A stretch of DNA of 64,000 nt from Dirofilaria immitis (GCA_024305405.1 JAKNDB010000107.1:1860001-1924000); one strand, 5' to 3'. Numbered from the stretch's first letter, positions 12,735 to 25,208 are shown. The notes: generated by a model not told the origin, from the letters alone. A program made the numbers and translations.

Positions 12735-13025
12735 CGACTGATTCTGTCGGCGGTTATATGCTTGTCTCAAAGGCTAAGCCATGCATGTCTAAATTCAGAT
12801 AAACCTATAATGGTGAAACCGCGAACGGCTCATTATAACAGCTATAATGTTTTGATGATGATTATCCAACGTGGATAACCGTGGCAATTCTAGAGCTAAT
12901 ACGTGCACCAAAGCTCCGGCTTTTGAACAAGCGCATCTATTAGATTAAAACCAATCGGGTTATTTGGCCCGTTAATTGGTGACTCTGAATAGCTATCAGA
13001 TTGAATCTGATGATTGCACAAACTC
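12735..13025 (+). rRNA. 18S rRNA 5' fragment, truncated
   Basis: The first ~290 nt of small-subunit rRNA. Strong blocks are TATATGCTTGTCTCAAAG (12754), TAAGCCATGCATGTCTAA (12775), GTGAAACCGCGAACGGCTCA (12813), ATTCTAGAGCTAATACGTGC (12886) and TTGGTGACTCTGAATA (12976). Similarity stops in the helix after TGACTCTGAATAG, and ordinary AT-rich sequence follows, so about 80% of the gene is absent. The normally invariant 5' end (CTGGTTGATCCTGCCAGT) is altered to CGACTGATTCTGTCGGCGG. The fragment cannot give a working small subunit. Confidence 0.92.
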
Positions 13026-13606
13026 AGATATCAAGCATAACAATTTAAATTAATGGTAGCAGACTTATTTTAAATCTATTTTATTTTCGAATTTTATTTC
13101 CTCTTTGCTTAAATTTTGGACATCTTTTAAGATTTATAAAATCATTATATTATTTTGACATTTTAATTTTTCCCTTTTCATGCATTTGTCATTTTTACAC
13201 AAAGCAATCTTCGGATCAGTTGGATTAAATGACATCACGTCATCCTTTACATTATGCAAATCAACAAATTCATCAATTGACCATAGTTAATATGAATTAA
13301 TTATCTTTCGATCGCTGATGGTATTTCGATTACTCAAATCAATTGTAACTAATTTCCATTCATTTAATTTACCGATAAATGATTAAATGCTTATTAAACA
13401 AAAACTTGCTTTTGGACTTACTCTCATCCGTCTTACAAATGTCACTCAATTTTCGCTCATTTCATTAGCCATATTATTGATTAGAATGCTGTGTCAAATT
13501 TTATAACGATATTACTATAAGTTCAAATTTAATATCAGATATTTCGATAATTTTTATTGCAATGGTGTCATGTGAAATTTCCAAATAATATACCAACTAT
13601 CATTCA

Positions 13607-13870
13607 TCGATGAATTGAGAAGGCAAATTTATGCTCAAAGTCATTTGGAATGAAAACCCTTTTGAATTGTTTCGTGAAAGAGGGAGTTAACTTTTAAAGT
13701 TTCAGTCTTGTAAATCTGATATTCTTGCGTGATGATTAGTTTTTCAACATCTATATCTTTGATTTGCAATTATTTCCCATTAGGTAATTTGATTAATCTT
13801 AAAGAATTTTGTGTTTTTGCTTGTTGTCCATGTTGCTATCGCTTCAAAATAATTAATTTAGTTTGCTATT
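13607..13870 (+). repeat. mosaic repeat units a and c, contiguous copy
   Basis: 13607-13732 matches unit a (5593-5725) and 13728-13860 matches unit c (8925-9045), both in direct orientation. Here they are adjacent, which suggests the ancestral order and that the left locus was split by an insertion of roughly 3.2 kb carrying the zinc-finger module. Confidence 0.6.
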
Positions 13871-14099
13871 AATTGCTGGAAACTCAATGCTTCCATCTAA
13901 TTAATTTATTTTAAAGTGATAATGAATCCATATGATTACTTCTATTACAATCATATACAATATTCAATTTGTTTTGTAAAGCATAAAAATGAATAAAATA
14001 TAATAATAATAGAAATAAATCATTCCAGATTTGAAATGATTAAAATATGTCAAAAAGAAGAGCAATAGATTTGAGCATACATTTTGCATATATTTTATC

Positions 14100-14265
14100 A
14101 ATTTTCAAAAAACGATTTTCCCATGTTTGAGAAGGAAAAGAATTTAATAAAAATATTGAATTCTGTTGCCAGTTGCATTGATATTGCAAAGAAAATCATG
14201 ACTTTTATTTGCATACATTTGCATAAATCTATGATTTTGATGATGCCATGAAAAAATTTCTATTG
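14100..14265 (-). repeat. mosaic repeat unit b, copy 3
   Basis: On the minus strand this reads ATCATAGATTTATGCAAATG, then CAATATCAATGCAACTGG and CAACAGAATTC, matching copies 1, 2 and 4. It lies about 350 bp upstream of the putative first exon of the right zinc-finger gene. Confidence 0.6.
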
Positions 14266-14620
14266 CTTCACAAAACATTTACAATATTCATGATTAAAAA
14301 GCTCGCTTTTTATTCTATAAGTCGTTTTTATCGCTATATTTAGACAAAATTATGCAAAAAAGCTCATATAATTATGCAAAAAGTTTAAGAGCATTATATT
14401 ATAAATTGGTCATAGATCGCATACAATTGAAACGTTTAAAATCAGTCTCTAAATAACTCTCCAAATCAGTATAACATTTAATACTTGCTACAGTTCACTT
14501 TCTTCTGATTTATATATTTTGTGAAAAAATATCTAAAATATTTTCCAGAATTTCTACGCCAAGTTCTATTCCGTATTTTAATCATTACCATTTATCCGTG
14601 TAAATTGATTGCGACTCAAT

Positions 14621-15720
14621 ATGCTACTATCTTATTACTTTCCTGTAGCTCTATTCTCATTTTGCATAACACAAGTAGTGGTAAGTGAATTATTCACTGC
14701 TTTGACTATAAAAATTAAATATCGATAAATTTTTCGTCTAAAAGTAAAAAACTTTTATTAGTTTTTCTCATTATTTTCGAAGCAGTCAATGTTTTGCGTT
14801 TAAACATCAATTTGCAGCATAAAAAATAGTTTAGTTTCCTCGAAATATTTCGAAGATATCAATTGTCAATATTTTTGTCTATCCACATTATATTTTACCT
14901 TAAATAAATCACAATTAAACAGCAAAAATGATATTTCTCCTCAAAATATTATTTTAATTCTTTGAAAAACCTTCAAGGATAGCAAACATCGAATGATTAA
15001 GAAACATTTTCATTCAAAGATTTCACAATGATATCAATAGAATTAAATTGCAGTGATTGAAATTGCTTAAAAGTTTCAGGAAAATAGTCACCAAGTCAAT
15101 TGAAATAAAACATTTCGCATGATTTCAGATCTCAAATAGAAATGATTCATCAATTCAAGCAAGAATAAATAATCAATTAGACTTATATGAACATGATAGA
15201 ACACATGCAAACAGAGAACTGTTCGAGTGCAATGTATGCAGCAAAAGATTTAGTAGAACCAGAGATATGAAAAGGCATCACCGAATACACACAAAAGAGA
15301 AACCATACAAGTGCGATGCATGCAGACAAGAATTCAGTGATGCCAGCAGTCTGAAAAGACATCACCGAATACACACAGGAGAGAAACCATACAAGTGCAA
15401 TGCATGCAGACAAGAATTCAGTGATGCCAGCAGTCTGAAAAGACATCGACGAAAACATACAGGCGAAAAACCATTCAATTGTAGTGTATGCGGGAAAGAA
15501 TTCAATGATCTCAGTAATATGAAAAACATCATCGCAAACATACATTCGAAAGACCATTTAAGTACGATGTATGCGATAAGAAGTTCGATCACAAACGTTC
15601 AGTTGAAAGATTGCACTGCATGAAGAATATACAAACAAATAATGTCTGCAGTACAGCCATATTAATAGAGAAAATTATTTCACATTCAAGAATATGAGCT
15701 CTGTTTTACTTCTCATATTT
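14621..15720 (+). pseudogene. C2H2 zinc-finger gene copy (right), frameshifted; possible signal-peptide exon
   Basis: Exon 15129-15623 follows a TTTCAG acceptor (15128). It begins with a linker homologous to the left copy (ISNRNDSSIQ, INNQLDL), then has three good fingers (CNVCSKRF, CDACRQEF and CNACRQEF, each C-x2-C-x12-H-x3-H with TKEKP or TGEKP linkers) and a fourth (CSVCGKEF) broken by a one-base loss in the A run at 15522-15526. In the shifted frame the finger completes (HHRKHT) and a fifth degenerate finger follows, with Tyr for the first Cys. Upstream, 14621-14680 is an ATG exon with a hydrophobic N-terminus (MLLSYYFPVALFSFCITQVV) and a strong donor, GTG|GTAAGTG. Both ends are phase 0, so they could join into a secreted finger protein. 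That join is inference. The region 15595-15720 is homologous to the left copy beyond the coding part. Confidence 0.7.
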
Positions 15721-15989
15721 TGTCGATTATTGTTTGATTAATTTCTAAAAATATTTAATAAAATTTGAATAAAAAATTCCTAGTTGCAATTGAACTAAAT
15801 TTAAATATTTGATCCATTTTATTACTTAAGTTTTCATACATTATTGTAATCAAAAATATTCTATTTTTTTTACCGCATTTATCTATTTGTCATTATAGTT
15901 TTTCATCAATGACTCGAAAATGTTGGTAAAATACCGACAAGCCTATTTTACTCGAATTCTTGCTCGCTTTTTGTTATCACATAACGTGA

Positions 15990-16335
15990 TTGAAGATAAA
16001 AACTTCTTTTCTCCGCACTTAGTTTTGCAAATCTCAGTGTAAATGGCAACAGAATTCAGTATGACTATCTAATTCTTTTGTTTTCGAAATTTAGAATGAA
16101 ATCAACGGAATGCATTGTTCATTGCCAAAAAGGTGTTTGTTGACAGCGACGTATTGAAATTCGTAAAAGGTTAAATATTTCAAAATTGGAAATCTGACAT
16201 AATTAAGACTGATTCAAGATAAAAATCATAATTTGTTTGCCAAAAATTATTGCATATGCAAATTGCAAGCATTTATACATTTCTTTTTCTATTCATAGTC
16301 TGCATTGAAAATTTGCTGGTTTAAACGATTTCATA
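15990..16335 (+). repeat. mosaic repeat unit b, copy 4
   Basis: The longest b copy, collinear with 8120-8440: GGCAACAGAATTC, TCTAATTCTTTTG, ATTGTTCATTGCCAAAAAGG, TTTGTTTGCCAAAAATTATT and CTTTTTCTATTCATAG. It lies about 270 bp after the right zinc-finger module. Confidence 0.7.
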
Positions 16336-16408
16336 TAATGCTATACCAAAAGAATTTTTGATAATAATACAAAACAGATCGATAACGCGAAAGTTTTAAC
16401 CGAATTGG

Positions 16409-16576
16409 TCACATTTTTTCGAAATAGGATATATCGTTCCCATACAATAGTTCCGAAAAGAAATTTTTCTTATTTAAAATTTCTGATGGAATTATAAATA
16501 GACCTTCCAGAATACCAGCGCGGACTCCTTCGCAAATCAGTAATGAATGATCTGCGAATATTACTTTTCTTTTATA
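16409..16576 (-). CDS. coding-like frame, unknown product (no start seen)
   Basis: 55 codons stay open on the minus strand before a TGA at 16411-16409, and the stretch is less A+T-rich than its surroundings. Readable pieces are VIFADHSLLICEG, VRAGILEGLFIIPSEIL and FFSELLYGNDISYFEKM, which look like real protein. There is no ATG at the start, so it would have to be a 3' terminal exon; no clear acceptor is visible in front of it. I do not recognise the family. Open frames of this length do occur by chance here. Confidence 0.3.
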   Translation of the reverse strand, partial: YKRKVIFADHSLLICEGVRAGILEGLFIIPSEILNKKNFFSELLYGNDISYFEKM

Positions 16577-17839
16577 TCAAGAGGTTCTATGTAAGGAATA
16601 TATTCATTTTAAATTATATGTACTTTTCTCCAAAGAATTATGTCAAAAATATACTTAATGTTAGAAAAGTTAAATTTTGGAAAAACCTGATTTTTTTAGA
16701 ATAATGCCTTTTATATTATTTTAACCATTTATTTGCTACAGTACACCATATGACCGATAAATCGCTTGTAGTTCAATTTAAAATTTAATTCCAACAAACT
16801 TCAAAAAATTTTTAAGATATCAATACTTATCCATAACAAATGCCAATTTCTATTATCTTGTTTAATAGTCGTTACAAGTTTGATCGATCTCAGTATTATC
16901 TCTTTTTCTTATACTTTGAAAATTCATTTTTCTGTACCCGTACTACTATTTCAATATTTACACATATTTTATATAGATAGCATTGCCCACTACTGTTTTT
17001 GCCTTTGTTACATTTGACTGCATAATCAATTAGAACAAATTATTTCAAAATATCTCCGTATTGTAGGAAATTTTAATAATACCATGAATATTTCTCCCAT
17101 TAAAGAAGAAATTAATTGGACTACAACTTAATTTTTTCCTATCATGATGAGAATTCTTAAGATTTAAATTTCAGATTTTATTGAAATATTGTATTTTTAT
17201 ACTTATAGAATGCAATGTATGTATTAAAAGGATGTCAATGCGCAATGAATTTTGAAAATATAATTTATGCTTTTCAGAAAATTTTCAAGACATCTGCGGA
17301 AAAGAAAATATTTACTTGAAAATAGCAAAAATCATTTGTTCTGGTTTTAACAGTCAAACGGTCTTGACAGCTGAATATACTTGAAAGAAGAAAAACGCAA
17401 AATCATAGGTCGAGCAATTTATAAACGACCAATTTAATGTTATATAAACAGAAATTTTTAAGTATCTGAAAATACAAAACATGATAAATAACATGATTGA
17501 AAATATTTGAATTGAAAAATTTTTAGACAACAATATTTCAAGAACGAAATTGAACATAAATAGAATTCTAGAATAGTTTTTAGAAATATTGTCATCTTTC
17601 TCTTCTTTATTTTAATTAGGAGTTTGTAAAAGTTGTGATTTAGTTTATGTAAAATCTTTTCAAATATAATCATTTTCTAATCAAATGATTTAATTTCATT
17701 CTAACAGTTGTGTGATTTTATTTGAATTCCGATATATTCTAAGTAATCTGGCTGATATTTTGACCAAAGAACTTACTCTCATAGAGATCCAATAGAAGTT
17801 ATATAACTTTGATGCACTGGAAATATAAAAGACTATCGT
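16577..17839. other. gene-free AT-rich stretch
   Basis: Nothing supported. Minus frames of 67-71 codons between 17354 and 17673 are rich in Ile, Phe and Lys as expected of AT-rich non-coding DNA, and lack start or splice context. Confidence 0.5.
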
Positions 17840-18230
17840 GGTTAAAGGAACTCAAAAGCGAGTGACTCCAATAGAAATATTAGTGTCAAAGTTTATCAGT
17901 GTCAATTTAACGACAATTCAATATCGAGGAATGTTCCAAGACAGAAGGAGCGACAAATTCGATGCTTTTATATAGCGAATAACAGTTTATCAAAATCTAC
18001 AGTTCAAATGGATCGAAAGTTGCATAGAAACAAAAGTAGCAACACTGTAGGAAACATAATGAACAAGTATTCAGATACTGATATCTTTTACTTTACTAGC
18101 TATTGTCATTTATAAATACCATATTGTGGACAATTTCATGTAAAACTAATAAAGACTACTGTCGACATAATTACCAACAAAGATTATTGTTGATTATACA
18201 TAATATTGTATAAGATTAATGAAGAGTTTC
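17840..18230 (+). repeat. dispersed repeat family R4, copy 1
   Basis: Aligns in direct orientation with 35505-36005. Shared order: GACTCCAAT / GGCTCCAAT, a CAATTCRAT-TCGA block, AAGACAGAA-GAGCG, a GATAG...CAGTTT block, and ATCRACAGAAG / ATGGATCGAAAG followed by AAAAGTAGCA. Downstream both carry ATATA-rich and AATAAAG-type motifs (18155, 35968), reminiscent of an LTR, but no TG...CA ends or target duplications could be fixed. Confidence 0.5.
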
Positions 18231-21200
18231 GTCTATAATGTCTGTCTCTTTGGGTAAAAATAATAGAAAATGAACAAGTAGGCGATAATAGAAAAAAATT
18301 TCAATCAACTGAATTGTATCAACCAGATTTCAAATTACAATTTTTTCAATATATCTTAGGAAAAAGTTTTGCATTTAAATGAGCAAAGATTTTGAGCAAA
18401 AGGAATCTCTTCTCTATATGAAGTTTTTAATAATTATTTCATCTTCTTTAAATTGAAATATAGAGTAGTCATTTTCTTGAAGAACACTTGCTGGTGATTT
18501 AACAACATTAGCTTATTCCGTCGAAAAATTACTTCGAATGTAATCGACAAGGATAAGGTAATAAGCTTATCAAACTGCTTATAAGATTCGAAAATATGTT
18601 AAAATGATTTTCTCTAACTGGCTAATTAGAATTCTATGAATGAAAAACTATTATAATTATAATCACTGTTTCGTGAATCGTTTTAATGCCTGCCACTCTG
18701 CTATACTGATAATAATAGCCTTTATTGTAAGAAACAAAGCCTTCGTCAGTGTTAAATTTCATCTTATCCATTTAGTATCTATAAATTTTATCAAATTTCT
18801 TATTAAGAATTTTTGAACTACAAAACTTCTGTAACAATGATTATCATGATAGCAATAATGAGGAAAATGATTAATTTGGCATTCTCCATAGAATATTAAA
18901 AATGAATACAGAAAAATTTACAGTGTAATTTTCTCATGCGTTGAAATGATTTCCACAGTAGTCCAGTTCGAACCATTCTTTCAAAGTCCATACAATGTTG
19001 AATCAGTCGTTCAATATTTCGTTGTGCAAATGATATATTTCTTTCTTATACAAAGATTCCTACTGTTAATTTTTTTCTAATCACATGTAATAGTGAGAAA
19101 GCCTTCAAATCTTCAAATCCTAGAAAATTGTGAGGAAGCTTCTTTTGAGAAAATAATTCCCATGCAGTTTTCTCTCGGATAAAAATTCTGTCACTTCTCA
19201 TGTAATTCACATAATATTGTAAGCTCAACCTACGTATGTTTAATATATATATATACTCTTGAAATCTTTTCTGCAAGTTTTCTTTTGTTCAAAATTATTT
19301 GTTTTCTTACTCAGCACTGCACACGTTTCGATCACTTCATTCTACATTAGTCTCTCTCAAAAATTGTCTCAAAATTTTATTAGTATTGATGTCATAATTT
19401 GTAAATCAATGGTGTAATTAAGATACTCCTTATTTTTCTTGCTCTACGCGATACATACAATTCAAAAGGAATTTTTAGTCAAGAGAACATTAATCGATCT
19501 GAATGAATTATATTCAAGATACAATTTGGAAATTCTTCTAATTGATACTGATTCTGCGGCATAAGGCAACATATATTAGCAAAGAATCCATTTATGCTTT
19601 CTTAATTAATACCAAACTCTTAAGCATTTGAAAACAATTTTTACAATGGAAAATAAACCGAATGAATGTTTAAGAAAATTTCCACATGATTTTTCGATTT
19701 AAGTTTAATTTGAAATTTAAATCTATTATATATGATAACACATATAAGAAAAGAACTTTATCACAACTTTTGGATTCTCTTCCTCCCTTTTAACTCGGCT
19801 TAATTATTATCACTGTTGGAATTTCTGAATGTTTATCTAATAGCACAGTTGGATTTCGCATTTAATTCTAATCCACTATTAATTCTTAAATAATAGATTA
19901 TAAATTAATAAATGATTAACAATAATCTTATTTGATAACTAATCTTGGTCTCTTATAATTTCTTAGCATATCTTAAATCTTTTGCAGTTAAACTTTTAGA
20001 ATGAGGAAGGATACGCTCAGATTATATATATATAGCTTCACCTGAAGCTATATTATGATACATTACTTGTCAAATAAGTAACACATAAATTTAGTGATTT
20101 CTTACTAATTTTAATCACTCAATTTGAATATTATCAAATTTTTTTGAATATTATTATCCATAATATGAGAAATAATGAAGAAGAAAATGTAAAGATATGG
20201 ATTTAAAAATATCTGTCAAATTGATAGTGAAAATATACGAACGCAAAAAAATCGGTACATGAAATAATTAAAAGAAAATATTGGCATATAAAGAGTTAAC
20301 AGCAATGAAAAAGTGTAATATCATTAATTATTAAATAAATATCGAAGTCACGAAAATGGATCGTAATACTTATGCAATTAATCTTTTGTCTATATATGCT
20401 TGGTTGACATAATAAAAGATATTAAAAATTCAGAAATTTGAAAAAATATTTATTATCATTTTAAAATACTATTAATTATTTAATAAAAAATGAGACGACA
20501 TTATTTACCAAACTAAAGAAATTATTATGAATGATTTCAGTGAGGAGATGAAAAAAGATTAATGAATATCAAAAACCTATAATATGTAAAAAAAAAAATT
20601 GAATGTAAAAATATTTTAAAAGCAAAAAGCATGACAGAAAATAGAAAAAAACCACTTAAATTAATTAAATCGCTAAAATTTAATGGATTTCTATCATACA
20701 ATCAAGCTAAAAATTGATGACTTGCTAAAATTTGTTTAACCGTTATTATCATAAAATTTTTGAAAACCTTTCTTTTGACATATCTAAATTATTTGTTTGA
20801 TTAGAAATTCAAGTCATGATTTTACACCGGAATAATAATGATAATATACAAAGAAAGGAAAACAAGTTAAAAATACTTAATTTATATTATGAATCAACGC
20901 ACTAATAAAGTGAATTATAACGATAACGTGGTAATGGTACTATGGAATAAATAGTGGATAATTGTAATAATCAAGTGATCAGAAACTATCAGTCGATAAT
21001 TATTTTGTTAACTTGTGATTATATTCATGTTTACAATCACATGTATGTATATATGTATCATTACACTAGAAGGAAGTAAATTTTATTTGAAGGAAATGTT
21101 TCATCTATTTTAAAGCAAAACTTTGTTCTCAACAAAATTCATAATAGAGATAAATATGATAAGTGGTGATTATTATGCAGCATTTATGTAACGAACTAAT

Positions 21201-22984
21201 AAAAGATAAATATATACTGAAACTGAAACGCAATTAATAAATTATTGTTATAAAACGAAATTAAATCAATGAGTTCTTATGGAAATTGAAATAAAATGAA
21301 TAAACGAAATGCTTTTTCGGCACTAATAATTATGGCTTATTTGCCATAATAATTATGGCTTATTTATGTTGCTAAGAAATGTTTCCTTCCCTGTCTCAAA
21401 ACTTTTTTTGCAAATTTTATTTTATATAACATAATATCCTTCTCAACAAATTTTAAACAATTAATGGTAATTTTAAAATGCAATGATAACGAAATAATTG
21501 CTGAATTATTTCACCTGTATTTGTGCACCTTTCCATATTTTCATGATGAATATCACTTTTATATTCGAAGACTATACACAATTCCATTACTTATTCTTTC
21601 ACTTTCTTTCGCTATATCGCTCGCTGTACTTTACTTCATCTGTTTTCTTTTGTATTATATTTTTCAATACAAAAATTAAGCATTGTTGGTGGTAAAATAA
21701 AACTTTCACGTTTATGCATTAATCATTGAATTAAAAAATTAGATAAATATCATTCTCTTCTGCACTTTTTGAATAAGTGATATAATGCAATTTCACAATT
21801 CAATTAAATCTAATAGGAAGATTGAAACTTCGTAAAAATATTGCAAGGAATCGCTTAAAAATCTTTAATAATCATTTTTATTTTCAAAAGTTTATTTTGC
21901 AGTAAGAGGTATTTAAGCTATCTTATTTATGCTTTATAGCATGTTTTCAAATGAAGTAGCATTTCTTTTGCCTTTACCAAATAAAGTTTATTAATTTGCT
22001 TGTCATAATCGCAAGTTACAAAATTCACTATTTTAATGCAAATTTCTAATGCTAAAATTCAAAAATAAATGGAATTATCAATAAAATGGCTTCTAAACTT
22101 GAATTATTTTCGAAAATATTTATTATTTTAGATATAAACATGCTGATAACAATTAATATCAAATGATTTCCTGACGCTGAATTATCAAATTGAATGATTA
22201 CAAAGTTGTGATGAATAATTTCACGAAGAAATTGAGTGAGCTCATGGAACCATATTTTTCGATAAAAGAAATAATTTTCCATTTGTTTTGTTTACATTTA
22301 ACAATGAATTATTCAAATTTTTTTATAAGCTATTTTGAAATATTAGTTCAGTTGTCATTTTCAGTAGAGAGATAAATAAAAAAGTAACACAATGATTGAT
22401 AGCTAAAATGTGATAAATTGAAAGATTTTTTCCGCTTTTGCTAAAATTTCTTTTTTGACGGATACCTTTTGATATTCACATGAATATCAAATTTAAATAT
22501 ATCAAATTTGATGCAATTTTAACTGCACATTATATTTGATTATTTATTGATTGTGTCATTTCAGTTATTTTAAAAGCGATTAAAATTAGTTTGAAAATAT
22601 CTTATTAAATCTGATTTTCATTCATGTTTTCTCCCAATATTCGATTCGTTTTATTCCTTTCTTTTCATGAATATTATTATTTTCAATTGAATTATAATTA
22701 AGAATTAAAATTCAATGAAAATCTCGAAAACAGGATTTAAAACTTACTTAATTATTGTCATATATCATCACCTTTAAATGCTCTAAAAGTTTAAAATAAC
22801 GGTGAAGGAACAAATTCTTTTGTTCAAATTTTGCACTCATCAATTAAATTCATTTTTCATTAATTAAGAAAATAATAATTTACAAGAGAAAAGAAAATTT
22901 CAACTTCTTTTAATTTCTTTATGATGCAATGAAAAATAACTAATGAGTTTCTATGAGTCAAGAACCTAGGTGAGGAAGTTTCAG
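18231..22984. other. gene desert
   Basis: Nearly 5 kb without a supported gene. A perfect 11-bp stem with a CC loop lies at 20030-20053 (core TAGCTTCA / TGAAGCTA). 21325-21366 contains AATTATGGCTTATTT twice, overlapping an inverted GGC/GCC pair. Overlapping frames at 21464-21695 and 22052-22375 on both strands were judged accidental. Confidence 0.5.
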
Positions 22985-23000
22985 AGGAGAATATCAAATC

Positions 23001-23505
23001 CTACCGATTTAAACGAATGCCGTTTAAAGTGGATTTCGGAAATTTATTGCGAATGGACTGCTGCGTTGAAGGTGCCCCAGACCTGCCGTAATTGAAGATA
23101 GGCAGAGATAATTGACGGAGATTGACAGTAAGGTTTGAAGGAGGAATTAATCTTTCCTGTTTCTTACTCTTTCTTTTGAATAACTGCTCCAACTTTTGCT
23201 CAGTGTCATCCTTATACCTCGTTAACGTTGTCAGCTAAGCCTTCTCTTCTTTTTTTTTTTTTATCGAATGATGGTTTGAATATATTTGAGCCATGTGTGG
23301 TAAGTATCTTCAAGCTCCTTGACACATAATTGGACTCAAATTTGTCTTCGAATACTTGTTTCCTGGTTGTGTAAAGAATTCTCAGTTGCTCTAATAAGGA
23401 GTTTGAGTACGGAGCTTCGTATTCTAGGGACTTTATCTCTTTAAGAAGAGAGGCTAACCTGTTTTTGGTGATTGAATATTAGCGATAATAGTGCCTGATA
23501 TCGTG
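23001..23505 (-). pseudogene. BEL/Pao retrotransposon gag remnant
   Basis: The minus strand reads from about 23470 as a gag-like N-terminus (ASLLKEIKSLEYEAP, LEQLRILYTTRKQVFEDKFE), then an A-rich interruption (23247-23262), then RYKDDTEQKLEQLF. It ends in the hallmark of the BEL/Pao gag core (LRQLSLPIFN), continuing in another frame as VWGTFNAAVHSQ. At least one frameshift at 23078-23085 and a stop after HSQ disable it. Nothing of protease, reverse transcriptase, RNase H or integrase follows, so the copy is truncated at about 23.0 kb. Gag proteins build the particle in which LTR elements are reverse transcribed; this one is dead. Base composition is clearly richer in G+C than the flanks, consistent with a more recent insertion. 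Confidence 0.75.
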
Positions 23506-23506
23506 A

Positions 23507-23524
23507 TCTCACTTCCGGGTGCCA
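23507..23524 (-). other. primer-binding site of the BEL/Pao element
   Basis: On the minus strand TGGCACCCGGAAGTGAGA starts 9 nt after the presumed LTR end. It begins with TGG, as expected for pairing with the CCA end of a tRNA primer. The position between LTR and gag fits the element layout. Confidence 0.6.
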
Positions 23525-23533
23525 AATCAAATT

Positions 23534-23823
23534 TGTTGCGAATTATTCAGTAGCAGAGTGCGATGACGATTATTAGCCAAATACCACAATTGTTTTCAAT
23601 GGGTTGATTTATCGTGTTAGTTGATCAGCTTACTGTGGTTCGCTGAGGTGAATTGAGTTGAATTGTGTTGTGTTGAACTGGGCTGAGTTGAATTAAATTG
23701 GGCGGGTTGGAATTGTATTGAGTCCACCCGATAGTAAAAACTTTTATTCGTAAAAGATATCTGTTTCATTATACAATAGGTTTTATATGAATTAGGAGGT
23801 GGAAGTGGTTTCCCCATTAGACA
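23534..23823 (-). mobile_element. LTR of BEL/Pao element (5' LTR, minus orientation)
   Basis: On the minus strand the segment begins TGTCTAATGGGG and ends TTCGCAACA, giving TGT...ACA ends and about 290 bp. It contains a TATA-like CATATAAAACC (23784-23794) and, downstream, an AATAAAAG polyadenylation-type signal (around 23740), followed by a T/C-rich imperfect AATTCAACTC-type repeat. No second LTR is visible in the window, so the ends are inferred from sequence features alone. Confidence 0.55.
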
Positions 23824-24849
23824 GCAGGCTGTTAAGACTCAATTACAACCTAGACAAAATCCAATGAGAAGATTAGGATGAGAATTTGGATAAAGATGTG
23901 AATTTTTGGACAAATATTTTAGATAAACATTTCCCATGGGTATGAGCTCAAATGAAAAAAAACAAAAAAAGCGTAGGAACTTAAGAAAATGTAAAATCGG
24001 TTGAATGATTCATAATATTTTATTTATTTACAATGAAAAATTTATTTGATCATTCATTTAGTCGGAGCTTCGAAAATGCGAATTCACGACTATCCTTATC
24101 ATGGAAAGAAACAAGTAGAAAATCATTCAACTAATTTTATGTTTAAGTAAGAAAAATTTTCGTTATTATTAAGATTCCCTGTAGTATTAATTATGTTTTG
24201 GAACGATCTGTTTCTAATTAATAACGGGAATTAATACAATCGAAAGTAGCGAAAGTTGAAAAAAGGAGACGTAAAATGTAAGCAAAAATGAATAAGAAAT
24301 GCAAAATATAAGCAAAACATATGGCAGATATTTTGAAAAATGTTGGAACAAAAAAATAAATTCGAAATATTAGAGATACAACATATTACATCTTGTACCG
24401 ATCATTAAATGAAGAAGTTAAAATTGATATTTGCTATGGATGAAGTGGAAAAAATTGATAACTTGGGAATATTTTGAAGATTATTCAATGACTCTCAACT
24501 TTGTCTTTTAGTTATTCTTGTCTCTTTAATTCCTTTTTATCCTCATCTCATCTTTTAGTTACAAATTGATACTTAATTTTATTAATTGAAAGAATTTTTT
24601 AGTTGAAAGAAAAACTGAATTGGTATCATTTGAAGCTTTTTTAACTTCGTATTTCGACTTAGGTTTTAAATTCTCTATTTGAATTTAAATTTGAAGTTTT
24701 TCTATTTCAATGCATAGGTATTAGATTTAACAGTGCAAGTAAAGAATAAAACTGTAAGGAAATAATTTATTTAAATTTCAATTTGTCAAATTTATTCAAA
24801 GTCAAAATTTCATTTAAACAGTCAGTTTCAGTTTGTTTTGAAAATAGTT

Positions 24850-25208
24850 ATGGAACAAAATAATAAATTAAGCGACTTTTTCGTTGAAAAGGAGATGATT
24901 TCAAAGAAAACACAGGATCCCAGAATGGAGAAAATAACTGTGAAAGATTAATAAAAATGATAAAAAAGGCAATGAGAATTTTGGAAGAAAATTGTAAAGG
25001 AATACATCATTCAATACCTTATTATCTGCCTTCAACACCAGCATCAGATTTGTATAAAAAATATCAATAAGAGTATTTGATAACGTTTCGTGGGCATCTG
25101 AAAATTTTCACTGCCAATAGTTTGAACTGTATCAGTCCAGAAGCAAAATTATCATTATTCGATCTTGGTGACTTTGAAAGTTTTTTATTTTATGAAGATT
25201 TTTCTTAA
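24850..25208 (+). pseudogene. broken single-exon gene, unknown product
   Basis: A TTTCAG acceptor-like site at 24831 lies 18 nt before ATG 24850. The first frame (MEQNNKLSDFFVEKEMISKK) closes at 24955-24957. An overlapping frame carries on as ENNCERLIKMIKKAMRILEE, HSIPYYLPSTPASDLYKKYQ, then an in-frame TAA (25068-25070), then EYLITFRGHLKIFTANS and LSLFDLGDFESFLFYEDFS, ending at 25208. One frameshift and one stop therefore separate about 118 codons of protein-like sequence. I do not recognise the family. Either a decayed gene or sequencing error is possible. Confidence 0.5.

Noticed and set aside
18955..19000. tRNA-like GGTTCGAAC on the minus strand
   Set aside because: No acceptor, D or anticodon stem could be folded around it. 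No tRNA was found elsewhere in the window.
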